From a virus: a stretch of 26,907 nt of DNA. The stretch lies in IMG/VR virus record IMGVR_UViG_3300008110_000338, positions 1-26,907 of that record; one strand, given 5' to 3'. This document shows positions 22,282 to 26,907 of the stretch, piece after piece (position 1 is the first letter of the stretch; every line of letters starts with the position of its first letter). The position numbers and the translations under genes are program-made. The notes under the pieces are model-generated. The model made no database searches. It was not told the DNA's origin and was given only the letters and a program-made list of their open reading frames with translations.

Positions 22282-22416
22282 ATGGCAGCTCTCACTCAGC
22301 TAACGATTCACTTGCTTGATCAGGCAACCACTGATCAATGCAAGCATCACAAGTGGCCTGCCCACTCCGATCAACTGCACCGTGACTGGTGCATTGCTAA
22401 CAACTACGAACTCTGA
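22282..22416 (+). CDS. Small His/Cys-containing protein, unknown
   Basis: This is a 44-codon frame from ATG 22282, ending seven bases before the next gene's ATG. The protein has C20, H22, H23, H28, H33 and C37 in a short stretch (QCKHHKWPAHSDQLHRDWCI), enough to bind one metal ion. Codon use resembles neighbouring early genes and spacing to the next start is normal. No family recognised. The small size keeps confidence moderate. Confidence 0.45.
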   Translation: MAALTQLTIHLLDQATTDQCKHHKWPAHSDQLHRDWCIANNYEL

Positions 22417-22423
22417 TCTAACC

Positions 22424-22624
22424 ATGATCTCTATCACAACTGAGCACGGTCTCAAACTGTGCGACCAACGAGGTACCTACCTCTATGACCAACGCCAGGG
22501 GGAGGAGCCCACTCCGATCTGCTGGCCCGCTGCCGATTCTCCAGTCCGCTGGTCACTCCAGCAGATGATTGAGAAGTGGGCGGATTACTCCGCCTTCGGT
22601 ACCTATGAACTTCACCTGTGGTGA
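22424..22624 (+). CDS. Small protein, unknown
   Basis: ATG 22424 in an AACC-ATG context gives 66 residues. The frame opens at 22316, but that part overlaps the small His/Cys gene. The protein is polar with LKLCDQRGTYLYDQR near the start and an aromatic C-terminus (WADYSAFGTYELHLW). It looks like a small globular domain. No family recognised. The GCTCCCT hairpin element follows six bases after the stop. Confidence 0.6.
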   Translation: MISITTEHGLKLCDQRGTYLYDQRQGEEPTPICWPAADSPVRWSLQQMIEKWADYSAFGTYELHLW

Positions 22625-22630
22625 ACATCC

Positions 22631-22676
22631 GCTCCCTGCGGTCGCTTTCTCTTCTTGCTTGATCAGGAAGAGAAAG
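22631..22676 (+). repeat. GCTCCCTGCGGTCGC element, copy 3, with a 10-bp inverted repeat
   Basis: The 15-base element forms a CCGC-TCCCT-GCGG hairpin with the bases before it. It is followed by perfect arms CTTTCTCTTC (22645-22654) and GAAGAGAAAG (22667-22676) around a 12-base loop. Probably a terminator or RNA-processing region; there is no long T-tract, so the type is uncertain. Confidence 0.6.
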
Positions 22677-22713
22677 TTCAGAACATTTTGTCCATCATTA
22701 CCTTCTCATTCCA

Positions 22714-22941
22714 ATGTCCCTGTTTAACAACCTTGTCAAAGCAAGCATTGCCGGTGGCGTTGTTATCGGCAGTGCTGTTGCTTATACCCGGTTAAATGAT
22801 CAGCAGCGTCAAGCGCTTAACTCTGATCTAAACAGACTGCGCCGCAAGGTAGCAGATCTGATTGCACCTAACGATGGTGTCTACACCATCCCAAAGGAAG
22901 TCGAAGCAGAACTAGAGGCTCTGCTCAACGACGACAATTGA
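22714..22941 (+). CDS. Small membrane-anchored protein, unknown
   Basis: This protein has 75 residues. Residues 8-24 (KASIAGGVVIGSAVAYT) form a short Gly/Ala/Val membrane segment, followed by a basic helix (LNSDLNRLRRKVADL) and an acidic end (EVEAELEALLNDDN). It starts from ATG 22714 without a visible ribosome site. One-segment early proteins of this kind may act at the host membrane. Not recognised. Confidence 0.66.
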   Translation: MSLFNNLVKASIAGGVVIGSAVAYTRLNDQQRQALNSDLNRLRRKVADLIAPNDGVYTIPKEVEAELEALLNDDN

Positions 22942-22949
22942 TGGTCCCT

Positions 22950-22977
22950 CAGAGGGAAGCGCAAGCTTCCTTCTCTG
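22950..22977 (+). terminator. GNRA-loop hairpin after the small membrane protein gene
   Basis: GGAAGC-GCAA-GCTTCC is a perfect six-pair stem with a GNRA tetraloop, extended by CAGAG/CTCTG across a two-base bulge. A second hairpin GTGATC-ttcatt-GATCAC follows at 22977-22994. No T-tract, so it may protect or process RNA instead of terminating it. Confidence 0.5.
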
Positions 22978-23014
22978 TGATCTTCATTGATCACGTTCTT
23001 CGCATATTCCATCC

Positions 23015-23239
23015 ATGGAATCTTTCATCTACGAGAAGGGCAACGACGGTTATCTCGTCACCATTCGTGGTGATTTTGCTGAGATGACCAAGATTGACCT
23101 TGAGCGGCAGGTGTCCAAGTACATCCGCTTGGAGGCACCTGTCGAGCATATCCGCTCCAGTGTGAAGAAGATCGTTAGCCAGGGCTACAAACTGAGCAAT
23201 CAGTTGGAGCTAACCTGGCAACGGTTCATCGAAGCCTAG
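23015..23239 (+). CDS. Small protein, unknown
   Basis: This protein has 74 residues and is soluble-looking, with a beta start (MESFIYEKGNDGYLVTIRGD) and a helical second half containing SVKKIVSQGYKLSNQLELTW. No membrane segment or cysteine pairs. Codon use is like that of its neighbours. Starts at ATG 23015 with no clear ribosome site, and is followed 11 bases later by a strong hairpin. Not recognised. Confidence 0.66.
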   Translation: MESFIYEKGNDGYLVTIRGDFAEMTKIDLERQVSKYIRLEAPVEHIRSSVKKIVSQGYKLSNQLELTWQRFIEA

Positions 23240-23250
23240 GACGAAACCGG

Positions 23251-23277
23251 GGGAGCTTTACCGCTCCCTTCGGTCGC
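23251..23277 (+). terminator. Hairpin with GCTCCCTTCGGTCGC element, copy 4
   Basis: GGGAGC and GCTCCC pair around TTTACC; alternatively ACCG pairs with CGGT. The two folds exclude each other, as in copy 2. No T-tract follows; the HNH gene begins 19 bases later. Confidence 0.5.
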
Positions 23278-23295
23278 TCCCTGCTATTAATTACT

Positions 23296-23796
23296 ATGTC
23301 TTTTGAATTGTTTTCAAAACGCTGGAAACGAGATGACAATTGCCCATCTTGTTTGTATTCCTTAACCAGAAATCGTTGTGTTGGTTGTTCTAAAAGACGG
23401 CCTCATCATTTAACTAATTATTGGGTAATTGGTTATGACAACAGGAAGAAACTTATGGTTCACAATGTTTTGTGGGTTTTAGATACGAAACAACAAGTTC
23501 CGGATGGTTTACAAGTAGATCATATTGATAGAAATGGAGAAAACAATTTACAGAGTAATCTTAGGCTCTTAACTTCTGCTGAGCAGAAACTTAACACACT
23601 TGCCAGGAAGAATTCAACTTCACCATATAAAGGAGTTTCTTGGTCCAGGCATAAGCTTAAGTGGCGATCTCAGGTTCAACTTAACAAAGTTAAGATTTTT
23701 CTCGGATACTTTGATACTGAAATTGAAGCTGCAATTGCTTATGACTTTTATATGAAGACGCATGGACCTGAATGTAGCTATTTAAATTTTCAGTAA
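23296..23796 (+). CDS. HNH endonuclease with zinc ribbon and AP2 domain
   Basis: This protein has 166 residues. C16, C19, C28 and C31 form a CPSC...CVGC zinc ribbon. The HNH core runs about 44-93: VHNVLWVLD with H56, VPDGLQVDHIDRNGENN with D75-H76 and N84, then NLRLLT. An AP2 DNA-binding domain follows (about 109-166: YKGVSWSRHKLKWRSQV, FLGYFDTEIEAAIAYD). This layout is common in free-standing homing endonucleases of phages. The gene is clearly more AT-rich than its neighbours, especially at third positions, which suggests recent arrival. Start ATG 23296 in a weak context. Role: DNA cleavage for self-spread, possibly with marker exclusion. Confidence 0.93.
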   Translation: MSFELFSKRWKRDDNCPSCLYSLTRNRCVGCSKRRPHHLTNYWVIGYDNRKKLMVHNVLWVLDTKQQVPDGLQVDHIDRNGENNLQSNLRLLTSAEQKLNTLARKNSTSPYKGVSWSRHKLKWRSQVQLNKVKIFLGYFDTEIEAAIAYDFYMKTHGPECSYLNFQ

Positions 23797-23810
23797 ATGT
23801 TTTCACTTGG

Positions 23811-23847
23811 AGTTGTTTGCAACTTCAACTGAAGGCTTTTGCCTTCA
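23811..23847 (+). promoter_or_regulatory. Paired hairpins after the HNH gene
   Basis: AGTTG-TTTG-CAACT (23811-23824) and TGAAGGC-TTTT-GCCTTCA (23830-23847) are two perfect small hairpins. The second resembles the TTTT-loop hairpin at 24751. Terminator or RNA-stability role is possible; neither has a T-tract. Confidence 0.45.
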
Positions 23848-23884
23848 CTATGATGAGTCCCTGCTTTTACCTGCTTTGCTCACC

Positions 23885-24142
23885 ATGTCTTTTTCTGCTG
23901 CCATCATTAATTTCATGAACCGCAATCGTGAGCAGTTGCCTGCTTACATTGGCATCACACTTGGCATGGGTATCGGAGGACTGCTGTGCGTTGGCTTGAA
24001 CAAAGCGATCAATGCCAGAGTTCTTGAGACCTGTGACAGGAACCTTAACCAAATTATCTATATCAAAACAGCCGTTGGTGATAGCTACGGCTGCGTATCT
24101 CGCATGGTTCTAAACGGGCCACCCGCTCCGATTAAACCATGA
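23885..24142 (+). CDS. Small membrane protein, unknown
   Basis: ATG 23885 in a CACC-ATG context gives 85 residues; the frame opens earlier at 23807 but runs over the hairpins. One membrane segment lies at about 22-38 (IGITLGMGIGGLLCVGL), followed by a polar C-terminal domain with C50 and C69 and a Pro-rich end (GPPAPIKP). Its last codons overlap the start of a 20-residue hydrophobic peptide by ATGA. Could act at the host membrane; a lysis role is only a guess. Confidence 0.62.
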   Translation: MSFSAAIINFMNRNREQLPAYIGITLGMGIGGLLCVGLNKAINARVLETCDRNLNQIIYIKTAVGDSYGCVSRMVLNGPPAPIKP

Positions 24143-24201
24143 AGAAAGTTTTAATCAATTCAATGATCTTAACGATCATTATGTTGTTTCTTTGTCTTTG
24201 A
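24139..24201 (+). CDS. Tiny hydrophobic peptide (20 residues)
   Basis: ATG 24139 overlaps the previous stop (ATGA) and the frame ends two bases before the next ATG. The peptide starts MKKVLIN and continues with an Ile/Met/Leu stretch ending LFLCL. It looks like a signal or anchor sequence, and LFLC is lipobox-like (LxxC) although only one residue follows the Cys. Coupling on both sides supports translation. It could be a small membrane toxin, a leader or a remnant of a lipoprotein. Size limits confidence. Confidence 0.42.
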   Translation: MKKVLINSMILTIIMLFLCL

Positions 24202-24203
24202 CA

Positions 24204-24476
24204 ATGGAAGAAGTTATGTACAGCCACGATGATGTGTGGCTGCTTATCCAATCTCTTCAAACCATGGACATTACCAGGAGAGAACAATCTCCTTGGTGGT
24301 ACATGTTTGAAAAATCTGTTTGTGAAGAAACCGCTAATGCTTACTCGCCAGAGTGGGACACAGCATCCGTTATCTGCAAGATGGCGGATGACTTAGGTTC
24401 TTTCAAACTTCTACTCGGCATGTGGATCCGCATTGAGGATGCCATGAACGAACACTCTGTCATTACTGACAAATGA
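24204..24476 (+). CDS. Small protein, unknown
   Basis: ATG 24204 gives 90 residues; an upstream TTG at 24192 would add four residues. The protein is acidic and aromatic (SHDDVWLLIQSLQTMD, EQSPWWYMFEKSV) and looks helical and soluble. It overlaps the next gene by ATGA. No motif recognised. It forms a coupled set with the two genes around it. Confidence 0.65.
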   Translation: MEEVMYSHDDVWLLIQSLQTMDITRREQSPWWYMFEKSVCEETANAYSPEWDTASVICKMADDLGSFKLLLGMWIRIEDAMNEHSVITDK

Positions 24477-24712
24477 ACTACACCTTTTACCTTCCTTACA
24501 TCAACAAACTCATGGGCTTGGAGATGGCTGATTGGCAGTTCCTTTGTGAACGTGCAAAGGAGAACAATGTTCTTCCTGAAACACTTGCTGCCAGGATTAT
24601 CGCCAATGAATTGGCTCAGTGGCGTGATGAAATCCATTACACCAATGAACAGGAAGCTCTCCATGCCAATCGAGAGATGAACATAGAGAAAGGTATAGAG
24701 GAGATTGTTTAA
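24473..24712 (+). CDS. Small acidic helical protein, unknown
   Basis: This protein has 79 residues and starts in an ATGA overlap with the previous stop. The sequence is charged and helical (CERAKENNVLPETLAARIIA, then EQEALHANREMNIEKGIEEI). A segment 'MADWQFLCERAKENNVLPET' resembles a small helical DNA-binding layout, but no turn motif is convincing. Function unknown. Two hairpins follow. Confidence 0.65.
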   Translation: MNYTFYLPYINKLMGLEMADWQFLCERAKENNVLPETLAARIIANELAQWRDEIHYTNEQEALHANREMNIEKGIEEIV

Positions 24713-24750
24713 TCTTTTCTTAACTTTCCCGATGTCTGCACTTTGGGATT

Positions 24751-24795
24751 CCATGTTTTTACATGGTTCCTTTTCTGCAGGCTTCACTTGCCTGC
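24751..24795 (+). promoter_or_regulatory. Paired hairpins in the leader of the SSB-like gene
   Basis: CCATGT-TTTT-ACATGG (24751-24766) and GCAGGC-ttcactt-GCCTGC (24777-24795) are both perfect, 25 bases before ATG 24820. The second ends in TTT. They could terminate upstream transcription or control translation of the SSB-like gene. Confidence 0.5.
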
Positions 24796-24819
24796 TTTGC
24801 ACACCTACGGACAACTACC

Positions 24820-25269
24820 ATGTCTGCTGCTAACAACGGAAACCTTGTCGGTACCATCGTGTCCGACATCATGACCAAGAATCCTAACGATTCTCTTTCG
24901 GTCACACAATTCCGTGTTGCTCCTCTCGATGCCAGGGAAGAGGATTCTCCGCTCCCTGTCATTGCTTATAACGGTATCGGTGACAACATCATCAAGCGCT
25001 ACAACAAGGGTGACACTGTTGCCCTGACGACGCGCTTGCGTTATGTGACCTGGATGACGCCAGAAGGTGAACCCCGTGGTCGAATGGAGGTTATCGTGAC
25101 CTCTGTGAACACGGTTCGCCTTGGTCAGATCTCAACAGCTCAGCGTGCTGCTGAAGCTGCTGGGGTCATTGAAGCGAATACGATTGACAAATCGCTTCAT
25201 CCTGTCGCCGCCGCTGCCACCAGGGCTCCCTATGCACAGGAACCGACTGCTGAAGTCGTGCCTTTCTGA
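24820..25269 (+). CDS. Single-stranded DNA-binding-like protein
   Basis: ATG 24820 in an ACC-ATG context gives 149 residues; the frame opens at 24763 but that part lies over hairpins. The first 100 residues fit an OB-fold SSB: a GNLVGTIVSDI start, SVTQFRVA strand, VIAYNGIGDNIIKRYNKGDT loop-strand, RLRYVTWMTPEG and MEVIVTSV strands. The C-terminal 45 residues are Ala-rich and end AEVVPF. Bacterial SSBs end in an acidic DDDIPF tip that recruits partners; here only the final PF and one acid remain. Expected to protect phage single strands during replication. No catalytic role. Confidence 0.8.
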   Translation: MSAANNGNLVGTIVSDIMTKNPNDSLSVTQFRVAPLDAREEDSPLPVIAYNGIGDNIIKRYNKGDTVALTTRLRYVTWMTPEGEPRGRMEVIVTSVNTVRLGQISTAQRAAEAAGVIEANTIDKSLHPVAAAATRAPYAQEPTAEVVPF

Positions 25270-25271
25270 GC

Positions 25272-25362
25272 GTAGGAACGAACCTACAATCCTACACTTT
25301 ACCTTGCGAGTGATACGAATTCGTATCGCCCGCTTGGTTTTCTGTAGGACTGACAATCCTAC
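25272..25362. promoter_or_regulatory. Palindrome cluster: two GTAGGA hairpins flanking a 16-bp palindrome
   Basis: GTAGGA...TCCTAC occurs twice (25272-25295 and 25344-25362), each ending ACAATCCTAC. Between them is a perfect palindrome GATACGAATTCGTATC (25312-25327), extendable to 25306-25333 with one wobble and one mismatch. The set fills the 113-base spacer after the SSB-like gene. It could be an operator array, terminator, or replication-related site. Confidence 0.6.
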
Positions 25363-25382
25363 GCACTCTTTGCACTCCACCA

Positions 25383-25772
25383 ATGGGCCTCGACCAGTAC
25401 GCCTACATCAAATTTCAACCTGAGTATGAGCACTGGCTCTTTCTCGCTGAATGGCGAAAACATCCCAATCTCCAAGGTTGGATGGAACGCCTGTGGCGCA
25501 AGAAGGTGAATAGTACTGAACCATATGAGAAAGACACATTCATCGATGATGGTTTCAATGGAATTGAACTTGCTCTCACTATGGAGGACATCCTCAAGTT
25601 GGAGCAAGACATCAGTGATGAATGTCTTGATGGTGGTTTTGGTACAACCACAGGTTTCTTCTTCGGTGAGAAAGCCGACAATGAATACAAGTGGAAAGAC
25701 CTCACCTTCTGTTCCCGTGCGAAGGTAGCGCTCAACAATAACCACACTGTTTATTACAACAGTTCTTGGTAA
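25383..25772 (+). CDS. Conserved phage-type protein with an MGLDQYAY start
   Basis: This protein has 129 residues. The pattern MGLDQYAYIKF, then AEWRKHPNLQGWMERLW, an acidic ELTxEDIxxLEQDI-like helix, TTGFFFG and a VYYNSSW end is one I recall from many phage proteins of similar size, some labelled 'phosphoglycerate kinase' in databases without evidence for that activity. No ATP-binding motif is present here, so I do not accept that name. Start ATG 25383 in a CACCA-ATG context. Function unknown; probably a soluble early protein. Confidence 0.82.
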   Translation: MGLDQYAYIKFQPEYEHWLFLAEWRKHPNLQGWMERLWRKKVNSTEPYEKDTFIDDGFNGIELALTMEDILKLEQDISDECLDGGFGTTTGFFFGEKADNEYKWKDLTFCSRAKVALNNNHTVYYNSSW

Positions 25773-25861
25773 CTTGTTGAGCTTCTCAAGAAGGGAGCGT
25801 TGTATCAATTCATACAGATTCAACATCCCTTCCTTCTCATTTCCTTTACCATCTATGAACC

Positions 25862-26236
25862 ATGAACAAATCTCTTCAAGACCTCCACCCTGTCGAACTG
25901 GTCATTGTTGTGATCATGTTCTTCATTGCAACTCTCATCAACCTATGCACACCCTCACCTGCTGGGGTAACGAAACCCCAATCGAAAGAACTGAACGTTT
26001 CGGAGAGTGGTACGACCGCTACACCGAATACGAAAGTGAGCCGACCACGATCACGGTCCACCAAGTCTGGGACAACTTCGGTGGTCCAGAAGAAGGCGGA
26101 TGGACCTTCCGAGCGGGTTATCCAATCGAAACCGTCTGCATCTTCTCGCGCCCGCAAGCCATCAGGGTTCTCCACGAACTCCACGAGAAGTACAGCACGG
26201 AAGAGTTCGAAGACGACACTTTCGACATCTGCTTAA
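25862..26236 (+). CDS. One-segment membrane protein with a basic Ser/Thr-rich tail (overlapping frame)
   Basis: ATG 25862 in an AACC-ATG context gives 124 residues. Residues 12-29 (ELVIVVIMFFIATLINLC) form a clear membrane segment; the remaining 95 residues are Ser/Thr/Lys/Arg-rich and probably disordered. From 25945 it overlaps the next gene in another frame by 292 bases. The membrane segment lies before the overlap, which supports the start; the tail may be only the by-product of the other frame. No family recognised. Confidence 0.45.
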   Translation: MNKSLQDLHPVELVIVVIMFFIATLINLCTPSPAGVTKPQSKELNVSESGTTATPNTKVSRPRSRSTKSGTTSVVQKKADGPSERVIQSKPSASSRARKPSGFSTNSTRSTARKSSKTTLSTSA

Positions 26237-26286
26237 GCCAGGGCTACGCTCAGGTCTATCCACTTACGCGTCCTCACTACGAATGA
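25945..26286 (+). CDS. Small globular protein, unknown
   Basis: ATG 25945 gives 113 residues; the frame is open from 25774 but that part is Cys/His/Pro-rich and unlike a protein. The chosen part looks folded: TERFGEWYDRYTEYESEPTT, VHQVWDNFGGPEEGGWTFRA, RPQAIRVLHELHEKYSTEEF and a Tyr/Pro-rich end. No family recognised. It overlaps the membrane-peptide frame; of the two, this one has the better globular composition. Confidence 0.68.
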   Translation: MHTLTCWGNETPIERTERFGEWYDRYTEYESEPTTITVHQVWDNFGGPEEGGWTFRAGYPIETVCIFSRPQAIRVLHELHEKYSTEEFEDDTFDICLSQGYAQVYPLTRPHYE

Positions 26287-26306
26287 TCTCTCTGCCTGCA
26301 CCAACC

Positions 26307-26567
26307 ATGGCTATCCCTAAGAATCTCTTTAAGCTCCAGCCTGACTCGATGCCTACGGAGAAGGATGCCGATCCCTATGGCGATATCCTGTTTTTCTCCA
26401 GGAAATCAGGCTGGATCATTACAAAGCTGGAGGAAGTCCAGGAGATGATCGAGGAGTACAACTGTACTCATTGGACATGGACTCCTGAAACTCCTCCAGC
26501 TGATAACTATGAACTGGACTCCACCAGGACTGAATACCTCCGTAACACCGGTTGGTTGAAGGATTAA
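26307..26567 (+). CDS. Small protein, unknown
   Basis: ATG 26307 in a CCAACC-ATG-G context gives 86 residues; the frame opens at 26100 but that part is an Arg/Pro-rich shadow of the previous gene. The protein is acidic, with DPYGDILFFSRKSGWIITKL then EEVQEMIEEYN and a Thr/Pro/Trp-rich C-terminus. Looks like a small alpha/beta fold. Not recognised. Its last codons contain the ribosome site of the next gene. Confidence 0.68.
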   Translation: MAIPKNLFKLQPDSMPTEKDADPYGDILFFSRKSGWIITKLEEVQEMIEEYNCTHWTWTPETPPADNYELDSTRTEYLRNTGWLKD

Positions 26568-26569
26568 AC

Positions 26570-26737
26570 GTGGAGAAAGTTCAGAAAACCACGAGAGCAG
26601 GTAAGGCAGGTAAAGATATTACCTGTCCTGCCTGCTCTTTCATTACTACTGTCTATCACTTTGCTTGGTCAGCATTAAGTTGCCAACGCTGTGAAAAGAT
26701 GATTGACAAATACGATTGGTATTTAGAATCTCAATAA
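26570..26737 (+). CDS. Zinc-ribbon protein
   Basis: GTG 26570, six bases after an AAGGA site, gives 55 residues. A TTG at 26552 would extend it into the previous gene. C18-PA-C21 (TCPAC) and C37-QR-C40 (SCQRC) form a two-knuckle zinc ribbon, with a hydrophobic FITTVYHFAWSALS between them. A very basic start (KVQKTTRAGKAGK) suggests nucleic-acid contact. I recall similar short zinc-ribbon proteins with a 'VYHFAWS' core in cyanophages. Function not known. Confidence 0.78.
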   Translation: MEKVQKTTRAGKAGKDITCPACSFITTVYHFAWSALSCQRCEKMIDKYDWYLESQ

Positions 26738-26766
26738 ACGTCAGTTATAACGATAACAACTAAACC

Positions 26767-26804
26767 TACTCAAGATGGGGGTGGTTCCACTCACTTCTTG
26801 AGTA
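26767..26804. repeat. Nested inverted repeat
   Basis: Outer arms TACTCAAGA (26767-26775) and TCTTGAGTA (26796-26804) are perfect; inside, GTGG-TT-CCAC (26781-26790) forms a second hairpin. A cruciform-like element 30 bases past the zinc-ribbon gene. Confidence 0.65.
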
Positions 26805-26815
26805 CATATGAACTA

Positions 26816-26852
26816 GCGGGCGTCATGTTTTCTTTCGTGGCGTCCGCTTTAT
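26816..26852 (+). terminator. Terminator-like hairpin at the end of the window
   Basis: GCGGGCG pairs with CGTCCGC (one G-U pair) around an 18-base loop and is followed by TTTATCTT. It probably ends the zinc-ribbon transcript. The rest of the window to 26907 shows a TTGACA box (26854-26859) but no clear -10 and no gene. Confidence 0.5.
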
Positions 26853-26907
26853 CTTGACAAATTGCATACCAAGTCTGCTTCTCGCTGCGGATTGCTGTAG
26901 CCTTGGC

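Noticed and set aside
22940-23086. Short frame beginning at the TGATG overlap after the small membrane protein
   Set aside because: It reads through two strong hairpins and then out of frame into the next gene.
23251-23277. CRISPR-like array suggested by the repeated GCTCCCT element
   Set aside because: Only four copies at irregular distances with genes between, no spacers of even length, and no cas genes.
24341-24814. Minus-strand frame of 157 codons
   Set aside because: Antisense to three coupled plus-strand genes and a hairpin pair; no start signal.
25383-25772. Phosphoglycerate kinase annotation for the MGLDQYAY protein
   Set aside because: Length is a third of the enzyme and no nucleotide-binding or substrate motif is present; I regard the name as a database artefact.
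25359-25826. Minus-strand frame of 155 codons
   Set aside because: Antisense to the MGLDQYAY gene, which has a recognisable conserved pattern.

Overview
The window looks like part of the genome of a lytic tailed double-stranded DNA phage (Caudoviricetes). A terminase large subunit, portal, scaffold-like protein, major capsid protein and two virion peptidoglycan hydrolases are recognisable. No integrase, repressor, tRNA, rRNA, IS element or CRISPR array was seen. A cyanobacterial host is plausible but not shown. Hints are two intergenic TTTTCCACA boxes resembling cyanobacterial DnaA boxes, GCTCCC-type hairpins, and small early proteins of types I associate with cyanophages.

Layout. From about 21527 down to the left edge, everything is on the minus strand and tightly packed, with many ATGA or TGATG overlaps. 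This is a late, virion-forming block. In transcription order it holds: a 770-aa virion-like protein; a run of Gly/Ala-rich hydrophobic proteins (19183 to 14267); a coiled-coil protein with 11-residue repeats; a terminase small subunit candidate; the terminase large subunit; an AbrB-like small protein; the portal; an overlapping scaffold-like gene; two small proteins; a HExxH metallopeptidase; the major capsid protein; a decoration-like protein; a helix-hairpin-helix protein; a connector-like protein; a GH104 lysozyme and an M23-type peptidase that share a C-terminal tail; small proteins including a HiPIP-like cysteine protein; and a fibre-like protein cut by the edge. A strong terminator (7941-7970) and an extended -10 promoter (6474-6482) suggest internal transcription units, with the capsid protein gene separately boosted.

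From about 21775 to the right edge everything is on the plus strand and consists of small genes, probably early or middle expressed. They include an HNH/AP2 endonuclease, an SSB-like protein, a zinc-ribbon protein, several one-membrane-segment peptides and many unknowns. Most spacers here carry perfect hairpins, and most starts have an A/C-rich 'ACC-ATG' context rather than a Shine-Dalgarno sequence. The stretch 21528-22281 between the two arms holds a terminator, two ATAAATA motifs set in inverted repeats, and the DnaA-box-like sites. It may be the divergent control region and possibly an origin.

The most unusual points are the 503-bp portal/scaffold dual-coding overlap with its own ribosome binding site, the metallopeptidase in the usual maturation-protease slot, the tail shared by two unrelated cell-wall enzymes, the apparently permuted M23 motif order, and a HiPIP-like cysteine pattern lying between two pieces that resemble a split DUF5872 protein. 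All family assignments come from reading motifs; no database search was run.
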